Positions 36,901 to 44,477 of a stretch of DNA of 64,000 nt are shown here, piece by piece; position 1 is the stretch's first letter, and each line of letters starts with the position of its first letter. The translations under genes and the position numbers were made by a program. The stretch is from Exiguobacterium flavidum (GTDB lineage Bacteria > Bacillota > Bacilli > Exiguobacteriales > Exiguobacteriaceae), in NCBI RefSeq assembly GCF_003344535.1, contig NZ_QPKS01000010.1, positions 1 through 64,000 on the forward strand, read 5' to 3'. The notes beneath the pieces are model-generated. The model worked only from the letters and a program-made list of their open reading frames with translations, was not told the origin of the DNA and did not search any database.

Positions 36901-37343
36901 ACGAGGCGGAAGTCGTCCTCGAAGTGCTCGAGCGTCTCGACAGCACCGACACGATCGGTGTGATCACGCCGTACCGGGCGCAGAAGCGCCTGTTGAACGA
37001 GCGGATCGGGCGTTCATCCGTCCTGCGGGGCGCGCGCGACGCAGGACGCCTGAAAGTCGACACGATCGACGGGTTCCAAGGCGAGGAGGCGGACATCGTC
37101 CTCTATTGCGCGACGCGTGCCGTCAAGAAGACGAACTTCTTCTCGGACGCGGCACGTCTGAACGTCGCGCTCTCGCGGACGAAGCGCGAGCTGCTCGTCA
37201 TCGGTTCGCTCCGGTATTTCAAGAGATACGACGCGGACAATCCGGCGAGACGGATCGCCGAGTATATCGAACGTGAAGGGACTGTCGTCGACCGCCAGGC
37301 GCTTCGCGTCTATTTGACACCGAAGGAATTGACGGAATGCTGA
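33993..37343 (+). CDS. Membrane-anchored SF1 (UPF1/Dna2-like) helicase
   Basis: The 1116-residue product begins with a short hydrophobic segment (about residues 3-22), followed by some 160 residues of coiled coil. After about 480 residues of unrecognised sequence comes a superfamily 1 helicase core: motif I GPPGSGKTT (687-695), motif II DEAG (831-834), motif III GDHLQLPP (855-862), motif IV-like TPYRAQ (992-997), motif V DGFQGEEADIV (1026-1036) and a VALSRTKREL motif VI. This resembles the AAA_11/AAA_12 group, often seen in RNA/DNA helicases and defence systems. No nuclease motif is visible. It closes a four-gene operon. Confidence 0.88.
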   Translation: MIPLWLVGAGLAVGAFVLSAASDFLRGEASERERERHEDLRGEIERERNRQRESAGRFAEELETLARELEEEGYQRTEALKEARVRLIKEERWKREASIRNAQYDHFISEAKARRKAFEDQIDRFAQEKDKLYDLRREQRNELTRLRMHALDKMLYEFEEAVAKMGAYVEYLGQYIWEMERAKATNKEPFLFELTLPVNHPYPGKLHYATREELLEEQSFSSGRLDFSIELSEEDRERLLDYEEGRPVPLCLVRPKRGGRLWTASVGHGYYKEHLENAQHAGMEVVAVRSTRFETIVAYHGIELSLPLFELIQPHDRKPQPQMRLTVYPLRLDYHFFSARRLPQVTERFSSSLNLMQLDEIALAVPEDEEAVAYISGLSENEADWSGREWKIAPAGSDTHYRMQLGTEVALLVERIDDAEGFPLYFLFVRPLEDAERIGASDIFVVSEFTFDVREESAWQDPLNYDPERIEQTLHLKLFLASEFRKQRLIQMAVSTRLYYNKWTDLMDRLSLAEGRIGPFTGTASLTQVTPDALIRRVKAELAFERSAELEQFLDGPQAVFRHRQYMVMAHPRYGDRVAIIREESITILLEPGESMWESDLDGIELYYVGRSYAEHQQFHAISAFRRGELASPLLHELLLDPARIEVPEPVSLATDEFYNPHVASNPRQRKIVETVLGAKDLYMIQGPPGSGKTTVIQEIVRQHLKRHPHDRILITSQSNVAVDNVLVDFIEHYPGELVRCGNEDKIQRELADFSFEEVERNYRRLIAEKQVAQELEPLLTEWREELATEDSSTIATLILQSRQLIGATCVGLAKRRIGIDRLQFDLVIVDEAGRALPGEMLLPLVRAKKAILIGDHLQLPPTLPQALLDKEGLLADEEQEIKDELIGRSLFERLYEQVPDHAKNRLGTQYRMPTALGRLISELFYEGDLLSGPSTEQKAARHLPHVMTWLDLGPDKQYRESEKPLRNEYEAEVVLEVLERLDSTDTIGVITPYRAQKRLLNERIGRSSVLRGARDAGRLKVDTIDGFQGEEADIVLYCATRAVKKTNFFSDAARLNVALSRTKRELLVIGSLRYFKRYDADNPARRIAEYIEREGTVVDRQALRVYLTPKELTEC

Positions 37344-37345
37344 AG

Positions 37346-37379
37346 AAGGACCCGTTCTCATCGCGAGAGCGGGTCCTTT
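37346..37379. terminator. Bidirectional terminator between convergent genes
   Basis: AAGGACCCG and CGGGTCCTT arms serve the helicase operon on the plus strand and the amidase-like gene on the minus strand. T-runs are short on both sides. Confidence 0.7.
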
Positions 37380-37382
37380 GGT

Positions 37383-37979
37383 TCACCATTTGAATGATTT
37401 GACGGTCTTGAAGCCGTTGTACTTCTGCATGCCTGATTCCGTATACGAATAAGGCTTGATGATGCCACGGTCATCCCACTCGATCCGCGGTCTAGTCCCG
37501 TCGACGAAACGCGACGACTTGTATGCCTTGCCTGCGCCGTAGTAGTACGATTGCCAGACGATCTCCGAGCAGTACGTCCGCGTCAAACTGCGCGGCTGTG
37601 CGTCGACGAAGTATTTCGTGTAGCGTCCCTTGCCCTCGAGGTAGTACTTCTTCCCCCAAGCCGCTGCTTTTGCCGCCTGCGTCGAGCTGTTCGAACGGAC
37701 GACCTTCGTCTTCGGATACTTCGTGCTGCTGAGCCATTGCGCGATCGTCAGCTTCGTCGCATATTTTCCTGGTCCTTGAATGTGGAGGACCGATTTTCCG
37801 TCCGGCAAGACGATGCCCGAGTGCCCCGTCAGGCCGTAAGAGGACGATGATTTCGTGATCAGGATGTCGCCCGGCTTGAAGGCGAAACCGTTGACCGTCG
37901 CCGCTTCCGATGAAGTCGGGACGGTTAAGGCTGCCGTCAAGGCGACCGCCGAGAGCGTGACTGAAAGTGTGCGTTTCAT
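37383..37979 (-). CDS. Secreted YiiX-like (permuted NlpC/P60-type) hydrolase
   Basis: The 198-residue product has a Sec signal peptide (cleavage near SEA-A, about residue 26). Its catalytic-domain order matches permuted papain-like enzymes: FKPGDILIT, then TGHSGIVL with the likely active histidine, and later RTYCSEIVWQS with the likely active cysteine. Such enzymes are predicted amidases or peptidases acting on wall peptides or lipids. The start at 37979 follows GGGGG; longer upstream frames lack a site. Confidence 0.75.
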   Translation of the reverse strand: MKRTLSVTLSAVALTAALTVPTSSEAATVNGFAFKPGDILITKSSSSYGLTGHSGIVLPDGKSVLHIQGPGKYATKLTIAQWLSSTKYPKTKVVRSNSSTQAAKAAAWGKKYYLEGKGRYTKYFVDAQPRSLTRTYCSEIVWQSYYYGAGKAYKSSRFVDGTRPRIEWDDRGIIKPYSYTESGMQKYNGFKTVKSFKW

Positions 37980-38080
37980 GATAGTTCCCCCTTTGATTGA
38001 TCTGTTTTTAATTTTAAGGGAATGTGGATTTGGAAACATCAGGCTTATTATCCATTTTTTTGAATGGTTCAAAAGAACGA

Positions 38081-38110
38081 AAAACGGAGACCGATGATTA
38101 TCGGCCTCCG
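38081..38110 (-). terminator. Minus-strand terminator
   Basis: CGGAG-CCGAT and ATCGG-CTCCG arms are followed, on the minus strand, by TTTTT. It ends the two-gene secreted-protein unit 39454-38116. Confidence 0.8.
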
Positions 38111-38115
38111 CTTCT

Positions 38116-38766
38116 TCATGGAAGCAGGCTCATACCTGTGCCTTTCCAAAGTGTGAACATGTTTTCGAGCTCATACCGCTTCTGCTTCGCGTCGTAGCGA
38201 AGACCGAACGAGTATCCGATCCCTTCCTTGTCGAAGGCTTGGTATTCGACGAATTTCTTCACTGTGTATTTCTTGGCGGTGAAGTCGTCATAGCCTTCAC
38301 TGATTCCCGTCTTGTTGCCGAGCGAGACGCGGATCGCCTTGCTGACTTCAGCGGCTGTCTGGCCGCGCTTCAGCTTGTTCGCTTCAAGCACGGCGAACAG
38401 ATCGGCTGGAGACTTCACTTCCGGACGGAACGTGAAGTTCCGGGACAGGTTTTTCTGGACGAGGACGTAGTCCTTGTCCGACTTGCGCTTCATGAAATAG
38501 AGCGAGACGCTGTAGCTAGATTGCTTGTCGTACGGACCGTTCAGCGCGAGGTACTGGACGGTCGGGACGCCGTCGACGTCGAAGCTGTCGTTCTTCTTGA
38601 GCGGCAATGACTTCGCGAGCACCTTCGTCTTCGCGAGCGTCGTGCCGATTTTGATTTTTTGATACGTCGGATACCACTTCGATTTCTCGAGCGGTGTCTG
38701 TGCGCCGGCTTCGAGGCTTGGCGCCGCGAGCAGCAGGATGAGCAATAGAGCGATGATACGTTTCAT
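38116..38766 (-). CDS. Hypothetical secreted protein
   Basis: The 216-residue product has a clear Sec signal peptide (cleavage near residue 22, GAQ). The mature part is basic and probably mixed alpha/beta, with no recognised motif. It lies 16 bp after the RsiV-C-like gene on the same strand, so the two are probably co-transcribed. Function unknown. Confidence 0.7.
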   Translation of the reverse strand: MKRIIALLLILLLAAPSLEAGAQTPLEKSKWYPTYQKIKIGTTLAKTKVLAKSLPLKKNDSFDVDGVPTVQYLALNGPYDKQSSYSVSLYFMKRKSDKDYVLVQKNLSRNFTFRPEVKSPADLFAVLEANKLKRGQTAAEVSKAIRVSLGNKTGISEGYDDFTAKKYTVKKFVEYQAFDKEGIGYSFGLRYDAKQKRYELENMFTLWKGTGMSLLP

Positions 38767-38782
38767 AGTGTACCTCCTTGAA

Positions 38783-39454
38783 TTATCGATAGACTGACGC
38801 AGGAATCTTCACTTCCGGATAGCCGTCCGCATACGAAGCGACTTCATAGGACTGGAAGACGAGTGTGATGCCGCTCGGCGTGAAGTAGAACTGGGTGTCG
38901 CGCGTCAATTTGAAATCGCTCGGCTTGTCGACGAAGAATCGTTCGCGATCCTTCATGTAGTTGTAGGCGTATGTATGCACCTTCTTGATGTTCAGAGAGG
39001 ACTTCAATGCGTCCGCGATCGTCACGCGTTTGCCCGTCTTGCGGTCGAAGTTGTACAAGGTCGTCCCGCCCATCCCGTGCGCCCCGCCCGTGTACGAATA
39101 ATTGAAGTGCTGGAGCGTCCAGTACTTCGCGTTCCCGGATTTGACCTTGAACGACGAGTCGAACGTATAGTTGCAGGTCGACGGCATATCGAGGCACCAG
39201 TCCTCGAACATGTCCTCACGCTGGCTGTTCTCGATGTTGACGTGATAGCCGTAGTCTTTTTTTGCTTGAGCGAGAAGCGTGTTGTTGATGTTCTTCCGGG
39301 CAGTCGCCGTCAATCCGCTCGTCACTTGCGCATACTTGACGTTCTTCTTGTTCTTGTAGTACTTCGTGGCGACTTTCGGTGCGCTTGCATCCGCAGGCGC
39401 CGTGAAGCCGATTACGAAAAGCGCGCAAAACAGCGCAATCAATCCTTTTTTCAT
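38783..39454 (-). CDS. Secreted DUF3298/RsiV C-terminal-like protein
   Basis: The 223-residue product has a Sec signal peptide (cleavage near ADA, residue 24). Its hallmark YSYTGGAHGMGG followed by TLYNFDRKTGKRVTIADAL, and a C-terminal YFTPSGITLVFQSYEVA, match the DUF4163/DUF3298 domain found outside the membrane in anti-sigma factor RsiV, where it binds lysozyme. Here there is no membrane or sigma-binding part, so it may be a free secreted binding protein or inhibitor. It is a paralog of 40776. Confidence 0.75.
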   Translation of the reverse strand: MKKGLIALFCALFVIGFTAPADASAPKVATKYYKNKKNVKYAQVTSGLTATARKNINNTLLAQAKKDYGYHVNIENSQREDMFEDWCLDMPSTCNYTFDSSFKVKSGNAKYWTLQHFNYSYTGGAHGMGGTTLYNFDRKTGKRVTIADALKSSLNIKKVHTYAYNYMKDRERFFVDKPSDFKLTRDTQFYFTPSGITLVFQSYEVASYADGYPEVKIPASVYR

Positions 39455-39541
39455 GGTAAATCCCCCTTCATTTCCATTTTACGGAAGTTGAAGGGGGAGA
39501 GGGGGCGTGAATTGCTCAGAAGGGGAATCGGTTTTTCAGGA

Positions 39542-39570
39542 AAAGAAAACGGCACCCCGAGAGGTACCGT
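39542..39570 (-). terminator. Minus-strand terminator of the toxin/antitoxin-like pair
   Basis: ACGGTACC and GGTGCCGT (minus-strand reading) pair with one wobble and are followed by TTTTCTTTTCC. Confidence 0.75.
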
Positions 39571-39579
39571 CATTGTCCG

Positions 39580-40188
39580 TCAATCTTCGTCTGTCGTTAG
39601 GTCAAGTCCATTTTCAATCTGAGTGAGCCATTCTTCTAATCGAATAAGTTCCTTCGTTGTGGTCGCCTTCGAACGCAAGTAGTGCTTGTCGACGTCGGAG
39701 AAGTGCATCAAAAGAAGTTCGAAGCCCCACTTCGCATCTTCGGCTGACATCCAGTGGACGGCGGCTCTCAACCTGTCGATGATGATGTCCTCGATAGAAA
39801 TCAGGTAGACATACTGATCGGTTGAATCATCTAAAACCACTTTCGTTACTTTTTCATAGTCTCCCTCTAAAAAACTTGAGGGGATTTCGAGGGCGACTTC
39901 GATTGCCTCGTGAAAAAAATGCCGACCTTCCTTTTGAAAACCGAGTTGAAGTAGTATTTCAGAAATCGTATCGTACCCTTCAGAAACGAAATCAATGTCT
40001 CGTGTCGAATATGCGTTTTGTGTGTAGATTTCTACCGATAATCCACCCACCACGATAGGCTTGATGTTGAATGGTTCTAGGAGGCGTGTGATGATGGCGG
40101 CAGTCTGTATCATAGTATTGTACTGATCATCTGGATCAAGGGCTTCAATTTCAGCACGTGCAGCCGTTAAGTTTTGATATCTGTTCAT
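39580..40188 (-). CDS. AbiEii/MNT-like nucleotidyltransferase
   Basis: The 202-residue protein has the minimal nucleotidyltransferase signature VVGGLSVEIY...STRDIDFVSEG (GG-x-S followed by D-x-D). This matches the fold used by AbiEii-type and related toxins. It is preceded by a 58-residue gene whose stop overlaps its start, the usual toxin-antitoxin arrangement. It could block growth by adding nucleotides to tRNA or another target (family knowledge; not shown here). It is lower in GC than most neighbours, suggesting transfer. Confidence 0.7.
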   Translation of the reverse strand: MNRYQNLTAARAEIEALDPDDQYNTMIQTAAIITRLLEPFNIKPIVVGGLSVEIYTQNAYSTRDIDFVSEGYDTISEILLQLGFQKEGRHFFHEAIEVALEIPSSFLEGDYEKVTKVVLDDSTDQYVYLISIEDIIIDRLRAAVHWMSAEDAKWGFELLLMHFSDVDKHYLRSKATTTKELIRLEEWLTQIENGLDLTTDED

Positions 40189-40361
40189 TTTCTGTTGAAG
40201 GAAGAAAGAATGCGAGCTTCTACAGGGTCCTTTGGGCGAACCCTGCCCTGTACTAAATCGCTACTTTTCAGCTGATTCGAGAACTGTCTCATGATAGTTG
40301 TTTTTCTAGCGTCCTTCTTGATTGCCTTCTTTTCGATGTCTTTTAATGAAAGTGTTCGCAT
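40185..40361 (-). CDS. Small basic protein, candidate antitoxin
   Basis: The 58-residue basic protein (MRTLSLKDIEKKAIKKDARKT start) follows a GGAGGAG site. Its stop overlaps the nucleotidyltransferase start by 4 bp (ATGA), giving translational coupling. The size and order suggest an antitoxin or partner; no DNA-binding motif is clear. Confidence 0.6.
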   Translation of the reverse strand: MRTLSLKDIEKKAIKKDARKTTIMRQFSNQLKSSDLVQGRVRPKDPVEARILSSFNRK

Positions 40362-40580
40362 GGTCTCTTCTCCTCCTTCTAAAAATGTAAATGTTAATTT
40401 ATTATAACATGCGCGGGTCTGCGCGTACTGTTTCTCAAACTGAATGATGGCTGATGGGGAGGACTGAATGCTGAAAGAAACTGCTGAAATTCCTAGACGA
40501 ATGAACACGTGAAGTTTTAGGGATGAAAGAGAGGGATGACTCCAAAGTAATCACTTTTCCTTCGCACTCTTTTTGCAGGC

Positions 40581-40637
40581 GAGACACAGGCCAGCTCCCT
40601 GTTTAGAGCGGACAGGGAACCGGGGCTGGTTCGTCTC
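40581..40637. other. Long imperfect hairpin in a gene-free stretch
   Basis: Three nested arm pairs occur in order: GAGAC/GTCTC, CCAGC/GCTGG and TCCCTGT/ACAGGGA, with a 9-nt loop. It lies between the antitoxin promoter side and the secreted paralog at 40776. It could be a small RNA, a relic of a mobile element end, or a transcription barrier. Nothing else is recognisable in 40362-40705. Confidence 0.35.
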
Positions 40638-40706
40638 TAACAGCTGGGTCCATCACGCTTTTTCCTACAAGAGTCTGAGTAAAGCGGCTGGATGCGTCTA
40701 GACGAG

Positions 40707-40739
40707 AATACGGGAGCGGATTAGATCCGCCCCCGTATT
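40707..40739 (-). terminator. 15-bp hairpin after the 40776 gene
   Basis: AATACGGG-GCGGAT and ATCCGC-CCCGTATT pair around a 3-nt loop. The T-run is weak on the minus strand. Confidence 0.6.
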
Positions 40740-40775
40740 TCGTTTACAGACAGATTTTTGATTCAGCCTCCTTGC

Positions 40776-41462
40776 TCAGCGATAGACCCAAGCAGGAATG
40801 AACACTTCCTGGAAGCCGAGAGCGTAAGGGCCGACCTCATACTCCTGGAAGACGAGGCGGATGCCGCCATGGACGAAGTAGAACTGGGTGTTCTTGTTGA
40901 TCTTGAAGTCGCTCGGATGGTCGATGTTGAAGCGGTCGCGGTCTTTCATATAGTTATAGGCGTAGTGGTGGACCTTGTTGATCTTAGACTTCGTGTCGAG
41001 GACGTGGGTGATCGTGACATTGTTGCCGGTCCGGACGTTGAAGTTGTAGAGCTTCGTCACACCGTTGCCGTGCGCGCCGCCGGTGTAGGCGAAGTCATAC
41101 ATTTGGACGGTGAAGTATTTAGAATGGGTGTTTTTGATCTTGTAGGCCGTGTTGAACGAGTAGTTACAGAACGATGGGTGTTCCTTGCACCAGCGGGTCT
41201 GTTTGTCGCGACGTTCCTGCGCCTCGATCCGTTGCTCCTTCAGATAGGCGAGGTACATATGGCCCGCGATCGTATGATTGACCTTTCCGCGGACCAAGGT
41301 GGTATAGCCGCTGTGGAGATAAGGATATGGCAGGTTGTTGTGGTGCTTGTAGTATTTCGTGACGACCTTGACCGGCGCTGCTTCTACCGTGGGTGCCAAA
41401 CTGCTGCCGAAACCGAGGATGACTAGGAAACTGCATATCAGACTGACGATGAGTTTCTTCAT
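40776..41462 (-). CDS. Secreted DUF3298/RsiV C-terminal-like protein, paralog of 38783
   Basis: The 228-residue product has a Sec signal peptide (cleavage near VEA-A). It shares the KVVTKYYK start, the W-C...FCNYSFNTAYKI cysteine pair, FAYTGGAHGNG, AYNYMKDRDRF and the closing PAWVYR with the protein at 38783. The two cysteines probably form a disulfide. As in its paralog, the membrane and sigma-binding parts of RsiV are absent. Likely an outside ligand-binding or enzyme-inhibitor role; unproven. Confidence 0.75.
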   Translation of the reverse strand: MKKLIVSLICSFLVILGFGSSLAPTVEAAPVKVVTKYYKHHNNLPYPYLHSGYTTLVRGKVNHTIAGHMYLAYLKEQRIEAQERRDKQTRWCKEHPSFCNYSFNTAYKIKNTHSKYFTVQMYDFAYTGGAHGNGVTKLYNFNVRTGNNVTITHVLDTKSKINKVHHYAYNYMKDRDRFNIDHPSDFKINKNTQFYFVHGGIRLVFQEYEVGPYALGFQEVFIPAWVYR

Positions 41463-41683
41463 ACCTTCTCCTCCTTTTTCCGGGGCACGTCGTTCGATTC
41501 GCCCCCATTGTAGTCCTGATTGGCAACGGATGCCAGTTGAATTAAAGAAGAATCGCGATGAAATTATAGAAAAAAGACGTCTGATTCCTTGATTTCACTT
41601 TCCTAAGTTTATGAAAGGGAAGAAGTGGGAGGAGAGAGAAAATCGTAAAATGAAAGGAGAGAATTTTCCAAGGAGGAATCAAG

Positions 41684-42748
41684 ATGAATCAACATACGAA
41701 CAAATGGCTGGCAGGCGGGATCGCAATCGGGTTGCTTCTCAGCGTGCCGCAGACGACTTCCGCGATCAGCCAAGGAGAGGACGCTACGTTCGGTCCGGTG
41801 CCGTTCACGAGCGAATCCGAGTATGAGCGCTTCCTCGAGCAGGTTCCGGTCCTCGCGCCGGGCGAATCGACGGGCGACATCAAGATCGGCATGAAGGAAA
41901 GCCACTACTTCCGGATCGATGCTTCGGCGAAGGACGAGTTCTTCGCCCGGCTGAACACATGGAAGGGAAGCGTGCGTGTCTTCTATTACGACGGGTACGA
42001 CGGCATCAGCTACAGCACGGACCGGGACGGGACGGACGAGCGGGCTGCGATGCGCTTCGGTGACATCCGTCCCGGCAGCTACCTCGTCCGGGTCGTCGGG
42101 ATGCAGGAGCGCAACGAGTTCGAGGTGCGTCCGATGTTCGCCGGCGCGATCAAGAAGCGCGCAGCGGACGGGGAGCCGAACGACGTCAAAGGCAACGCCT
42201 CCCTGCTCAAGAAGTCCGGTACCTACAAAGGATATTTGTCGGACGAGTGGGACGTCGACTGGCTGAAGCTCGATGGAAAGAAGAATGAGACGATCTTCGC
42301 ACAGGTGAAGAGTCCGTACAGCTACCGTTTCGAGTTGAGCGACGAGGAAGGGAACGTCATCTACGGCTACTCACTGTTCAACGCGCGGTACGACTACGCC
42401 TACATGACGCCGAAAGTCGACGGGCCGTACTTCCTGAAGATCTATTCATTCGGAGGCAAGTTCTCGACGAAGCAGCCGTATAGCCTGACGTATCGGGCGA
42501 AGGCGATCCCGAGCCCGACGTTCAAGGTGGCGGACAAGTCGGGCTACCTGACGATGACGGGTAAGGTAGCGAGCAGTTCGACGGTCCGCGTCTATGCGGG
42601 GACGAAGACGTACGTGACGAAGAAGACGGACAGTAAAGGCAACTACACGCTCAAGTTCAAGAAACCGAAAAAGGGGACGGCACTCAGCCTCCAGGCGACC
42701 GACCGCTTCGGCAACAAGACGCAGCCCGTCGGATACCGCGTGAAATGA
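41684..42748 (+). CDS. Secreted PPC-domain protein with C-terminal Ig-like domain
   Basis: The 354-residue product has a Sec signal peptide (cleavage near TSA, about residue 27). Two PPC-like units follow, the second opened by DGEPNDVKGNA and GYLSDEWDVDWLKL. The C-terminal Ig-like domain (TMTGKVASSSTVRVYAG...DSKGNYTLKF) is like that of the protein at 1593. No protease domain. It is probably attached to or released from the cell surface. AAGGAGG precedes the ATG. Confidence 0.78.
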   Translation: MNQHTNKWLAGGIAIGLLLSVPQTTSAISQGEDATFGPVPFTSESEYERFLEQVPVLAPGESTGDIKIGMKESHYFRIDASAKDEFFARLNTWKGSVRVFYYDGYDGISYSTDRDGTDERAAMRFGDIRPGSYLVRVVGMQERNEFEVRPMFAGAIKKRAADGEPNDVKGNASLLKKSGTYKGYLSDEWDVDWLKLDGKKNETIFAQVKSPYSYRFELSDEEGNVIYGYSLFNARYDYAYMTPKVDGPYFLKIYSFGGKFSTKQPYSLTYRAKAIPSPTFKVADKSGYLTMTGKVASSSTVRVYAGTKTYVTKKTDSKGNYTLKFKKPKKGTALSLQATDRFGNKTQPVGYRVK

Positions 42749-42751
42749 GAG

Positions 42752-42778
42752 AGAACCGGTTGTTCCGGTTCTTTTTTT
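42752..42778 (+). terminator. Rho-independent terminator
   Basis: AGAACCGG and CCGGTTCT with a 5-nt loop are followed by a T7 run. Confidence 0.9.
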
Positions 42779-42800
42779 GTATGAAATTAGAATTTAAGAA

Positions 42801-42828
42801 TTGTTTTTCCAATAATTTTCCGTACAAT
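42801..42828 (+). promoter_or_regulatory. Probable sigma-A promoter of the M48-ankyrin gene
   Basis: TTGTTT, a 16-bp spacer and TACAAT lie 32 bp before the ATG at 42861. Confidence 0.6.
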
Positions 42829-42860
42829 GGAAGAAGTGAAACAAGAAAGCAGGGATACAT

Positions 42861-44276
42861 ATGACAACGGATAACCGTTCGCCGCAACTTGAAAGACCGA
42901 ACCTCGTCCATAAGAAAGAAAACCGCTATTTCGCCTTGCTCGTCACGGCGAGCGCATTGATGGGACTGTCACTCGTCCTGTTCGTCCTCGCCTCGCTCGG
43001 GCTCGGATTGCTGTTCCTCGCCATCTTCGTCCTCGTCCCGCTGTTCGCCCACTGGATCTCAATCGGAATGATCCGGACGAACGGCGTCAAGGTGACGGAG
43101 CGCCAATTCCCGGAGATCCATGGGAAGATGCTCGAGCTGTCACGTGCGATGGGGCTGCGCCAGCACCCTGACGTCTACCTGATCCAGTCGGGCGGGCACT
43201 TGAACGCGTTCGCGACACGTTTCTTCCGCAAGAACATGGTCGTCCTCTATTCGGAGGTGGCGGAATTGCTCGAGGAAGGACGCGAGGACGAGCTCTACTT
43301 CATCCTCGCCCACGAGCTGGCTCATCTCGAGCGGAGCCATGTCTCGAAGTCGCTGTTGCTGCTGCTCGGAAACTGGGTGCCGTTCCTCTCGAGCGCGTAT
43401 TCGCGCGCCTGCGAGTACACGTGCGACCGGATGGCCGTCTATTACACGGCGAGACCTGAGGCGGGTGCCCGCGCACTCGCGATGCTCGGGGCAGGCAAGC
43501 TGCTCGCGCCGCGCGTCGACCTCGTCGACTACCTCGAGCAAAGCGACGAGGAGAAAGGCTTCATCGCTTACCTGAGCGAGAAGCTCTCGACGCATCCGAC
43601 GCTCCCGAAACGGATCGCAGCGATCCGCGCGGAGGACGGACATGACGTGCCGGCGTTCAAAGCGGGACGCCGCGTCAAAGGCGTGTTCGCGAGCCTGATC
43701 GTGGTCGGAGTGCTCTTGATGGGCGGACTGATCGCGGCCGGATCATTCCTTGATCTTGAAGCCCTTGACGCGAAGGCGCAGGACTTGTTGTTTGACGATT
43801 TCGGTGCCGAAGCGTTGCCGCTTCAATCGGCCGTCGAGTCCGGCACGGCGAGCGAAGTCGAAGAACTGCTTGCGACCGAGGACGTCAACGCGACGGACGA
43901 GGAAGGGTCGAACGCGCTGCACTACCTCGCCTATCGAGACAGTGAAGACACTGGGCTGGTTGCCCAGATGATCATCGATGCAGGCATCGACACGGCTGCT
44001 GAGGACGACTACGAGATGACGCCGCTCCAGTCAGCCGCATATCTAGCTAACTTGGACGCGGTCCAAGCGATGCTTGACGCAGGAATTCCGGTAGACCAAG
44101 CCTCTAAAAGCAACTGGACGTCTCTCCATCATGCCGTTGACGGGGAGGCGACTGACGCGATCGAGCTGCTGCTCGCTGCGGGAGCTGATCCGACGATCGA
44201 AAACGATGAAGGCGTGACGCCTTATGAGCTTGCGCTCGAGTATGGATACTCGGATATCGTGAAACTATTGAAGTGA
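42861..44276 (+). CDS. Membrane M48 metalloprotease fused to ankyrin repeats
   Basis: The 471-residue product starts with two membrane helices (about 23-42 and 46-68). An M48 peptidase domain follows, with zinc site HELAH (151-155) and a downstream glutamate in ACEYTCDRMA (Glu185). A third membrane helix lies at about 275-295. The C-terminus (about 315-471) holds about five ankyrin repeats (NALHYLAYRD, TPLQSAAYLANLDAVQAML, TSLHHAVDG). The M48 part resembles HtpX/YugP-like quality-control proteases. Attaching ankyrin repeats is unusual and suggests substrate binding. Confidence 0.85.
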   Translation: MTTDNRSPQLERPNLVHKKENRYFALLVTASALMGLSLVLFVLASLGLGLLFLAIFVLVPLFAHWISIGMIRTNGVKVTERQFPEIHGKMLELSRAMGLRQHPDVYLIQSGGHLNAFATRFFRKNMVVLYSEVAELLEEGREDELYFILAHELAHLERSHVSKSLLLLLGNWVPFLSSAYSRACEYTCDRMAVYYTARPEAGARALAMLGAGKLLAPRVDLVDYLEQSDEEKGFIAYLSEKLSTHPTLPKRIAAIRAEDGHDVPAFKAGRRVKGVFASLIVVGVLLMGGLIAAGSFLDLEALDAKAQDLLFDDFGAEALPLQSAVESGTASEVEELLATEDVNATDEEGSNALHYLAYRDSEDTGLVAQMIIDAGIDTAAEDDYEMTPLQSAAYLANLDAVQAMLDAGIPVDQASKSNWTSLHHAVDGEATDAIELLLAAGADPTIENDEGVTPYELALEYGYSDIVKLLK

Positions 44277-44285
44277 TGATGAAAA

Positions 44286-44320
44286 AATACGCCCATCGAA
44301 CCCGGTTCGATGGGCGTATT
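44286..44320. terminator. 17-bp palindrome with a T-run on the minus strand
   Basis: AATACGCCCATCGAACC pairs with GGTTCGATGGGCGTATT. On the plus strand it follows the protease gene. The AAAAAA at 44282-44287 makes a T-run for minus-strand transcription, so it may stop transcripts from both sides. Confidence 0.65.
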
Positions 44321-44436
44321 CGTGTCCGGATGGAAGAAGATCGATGATGCGGACATCATTCTTGGCGTCATAGGAGGCGTTCAGTGTGTAGTTGTTCAGA
44401 TGGTAGAAAGCCTCTTTCCTGGTCGAATACTTAAAG

Positions 44437-44465
44437 AAAAAATCCTGACGCGATATGCGCCAGGA
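44437..44465 (-). terminator. Terminator of the 5'-nucleotidase gene
   Basis: TCCTG-CGC and GCG-CAGGA arms are followed, on the minus strand, by TTTTTT, 12 bp after the stop codon. Confidence 0.85.
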
Positions 44466-44477
44466 TGGGTTGAACGA

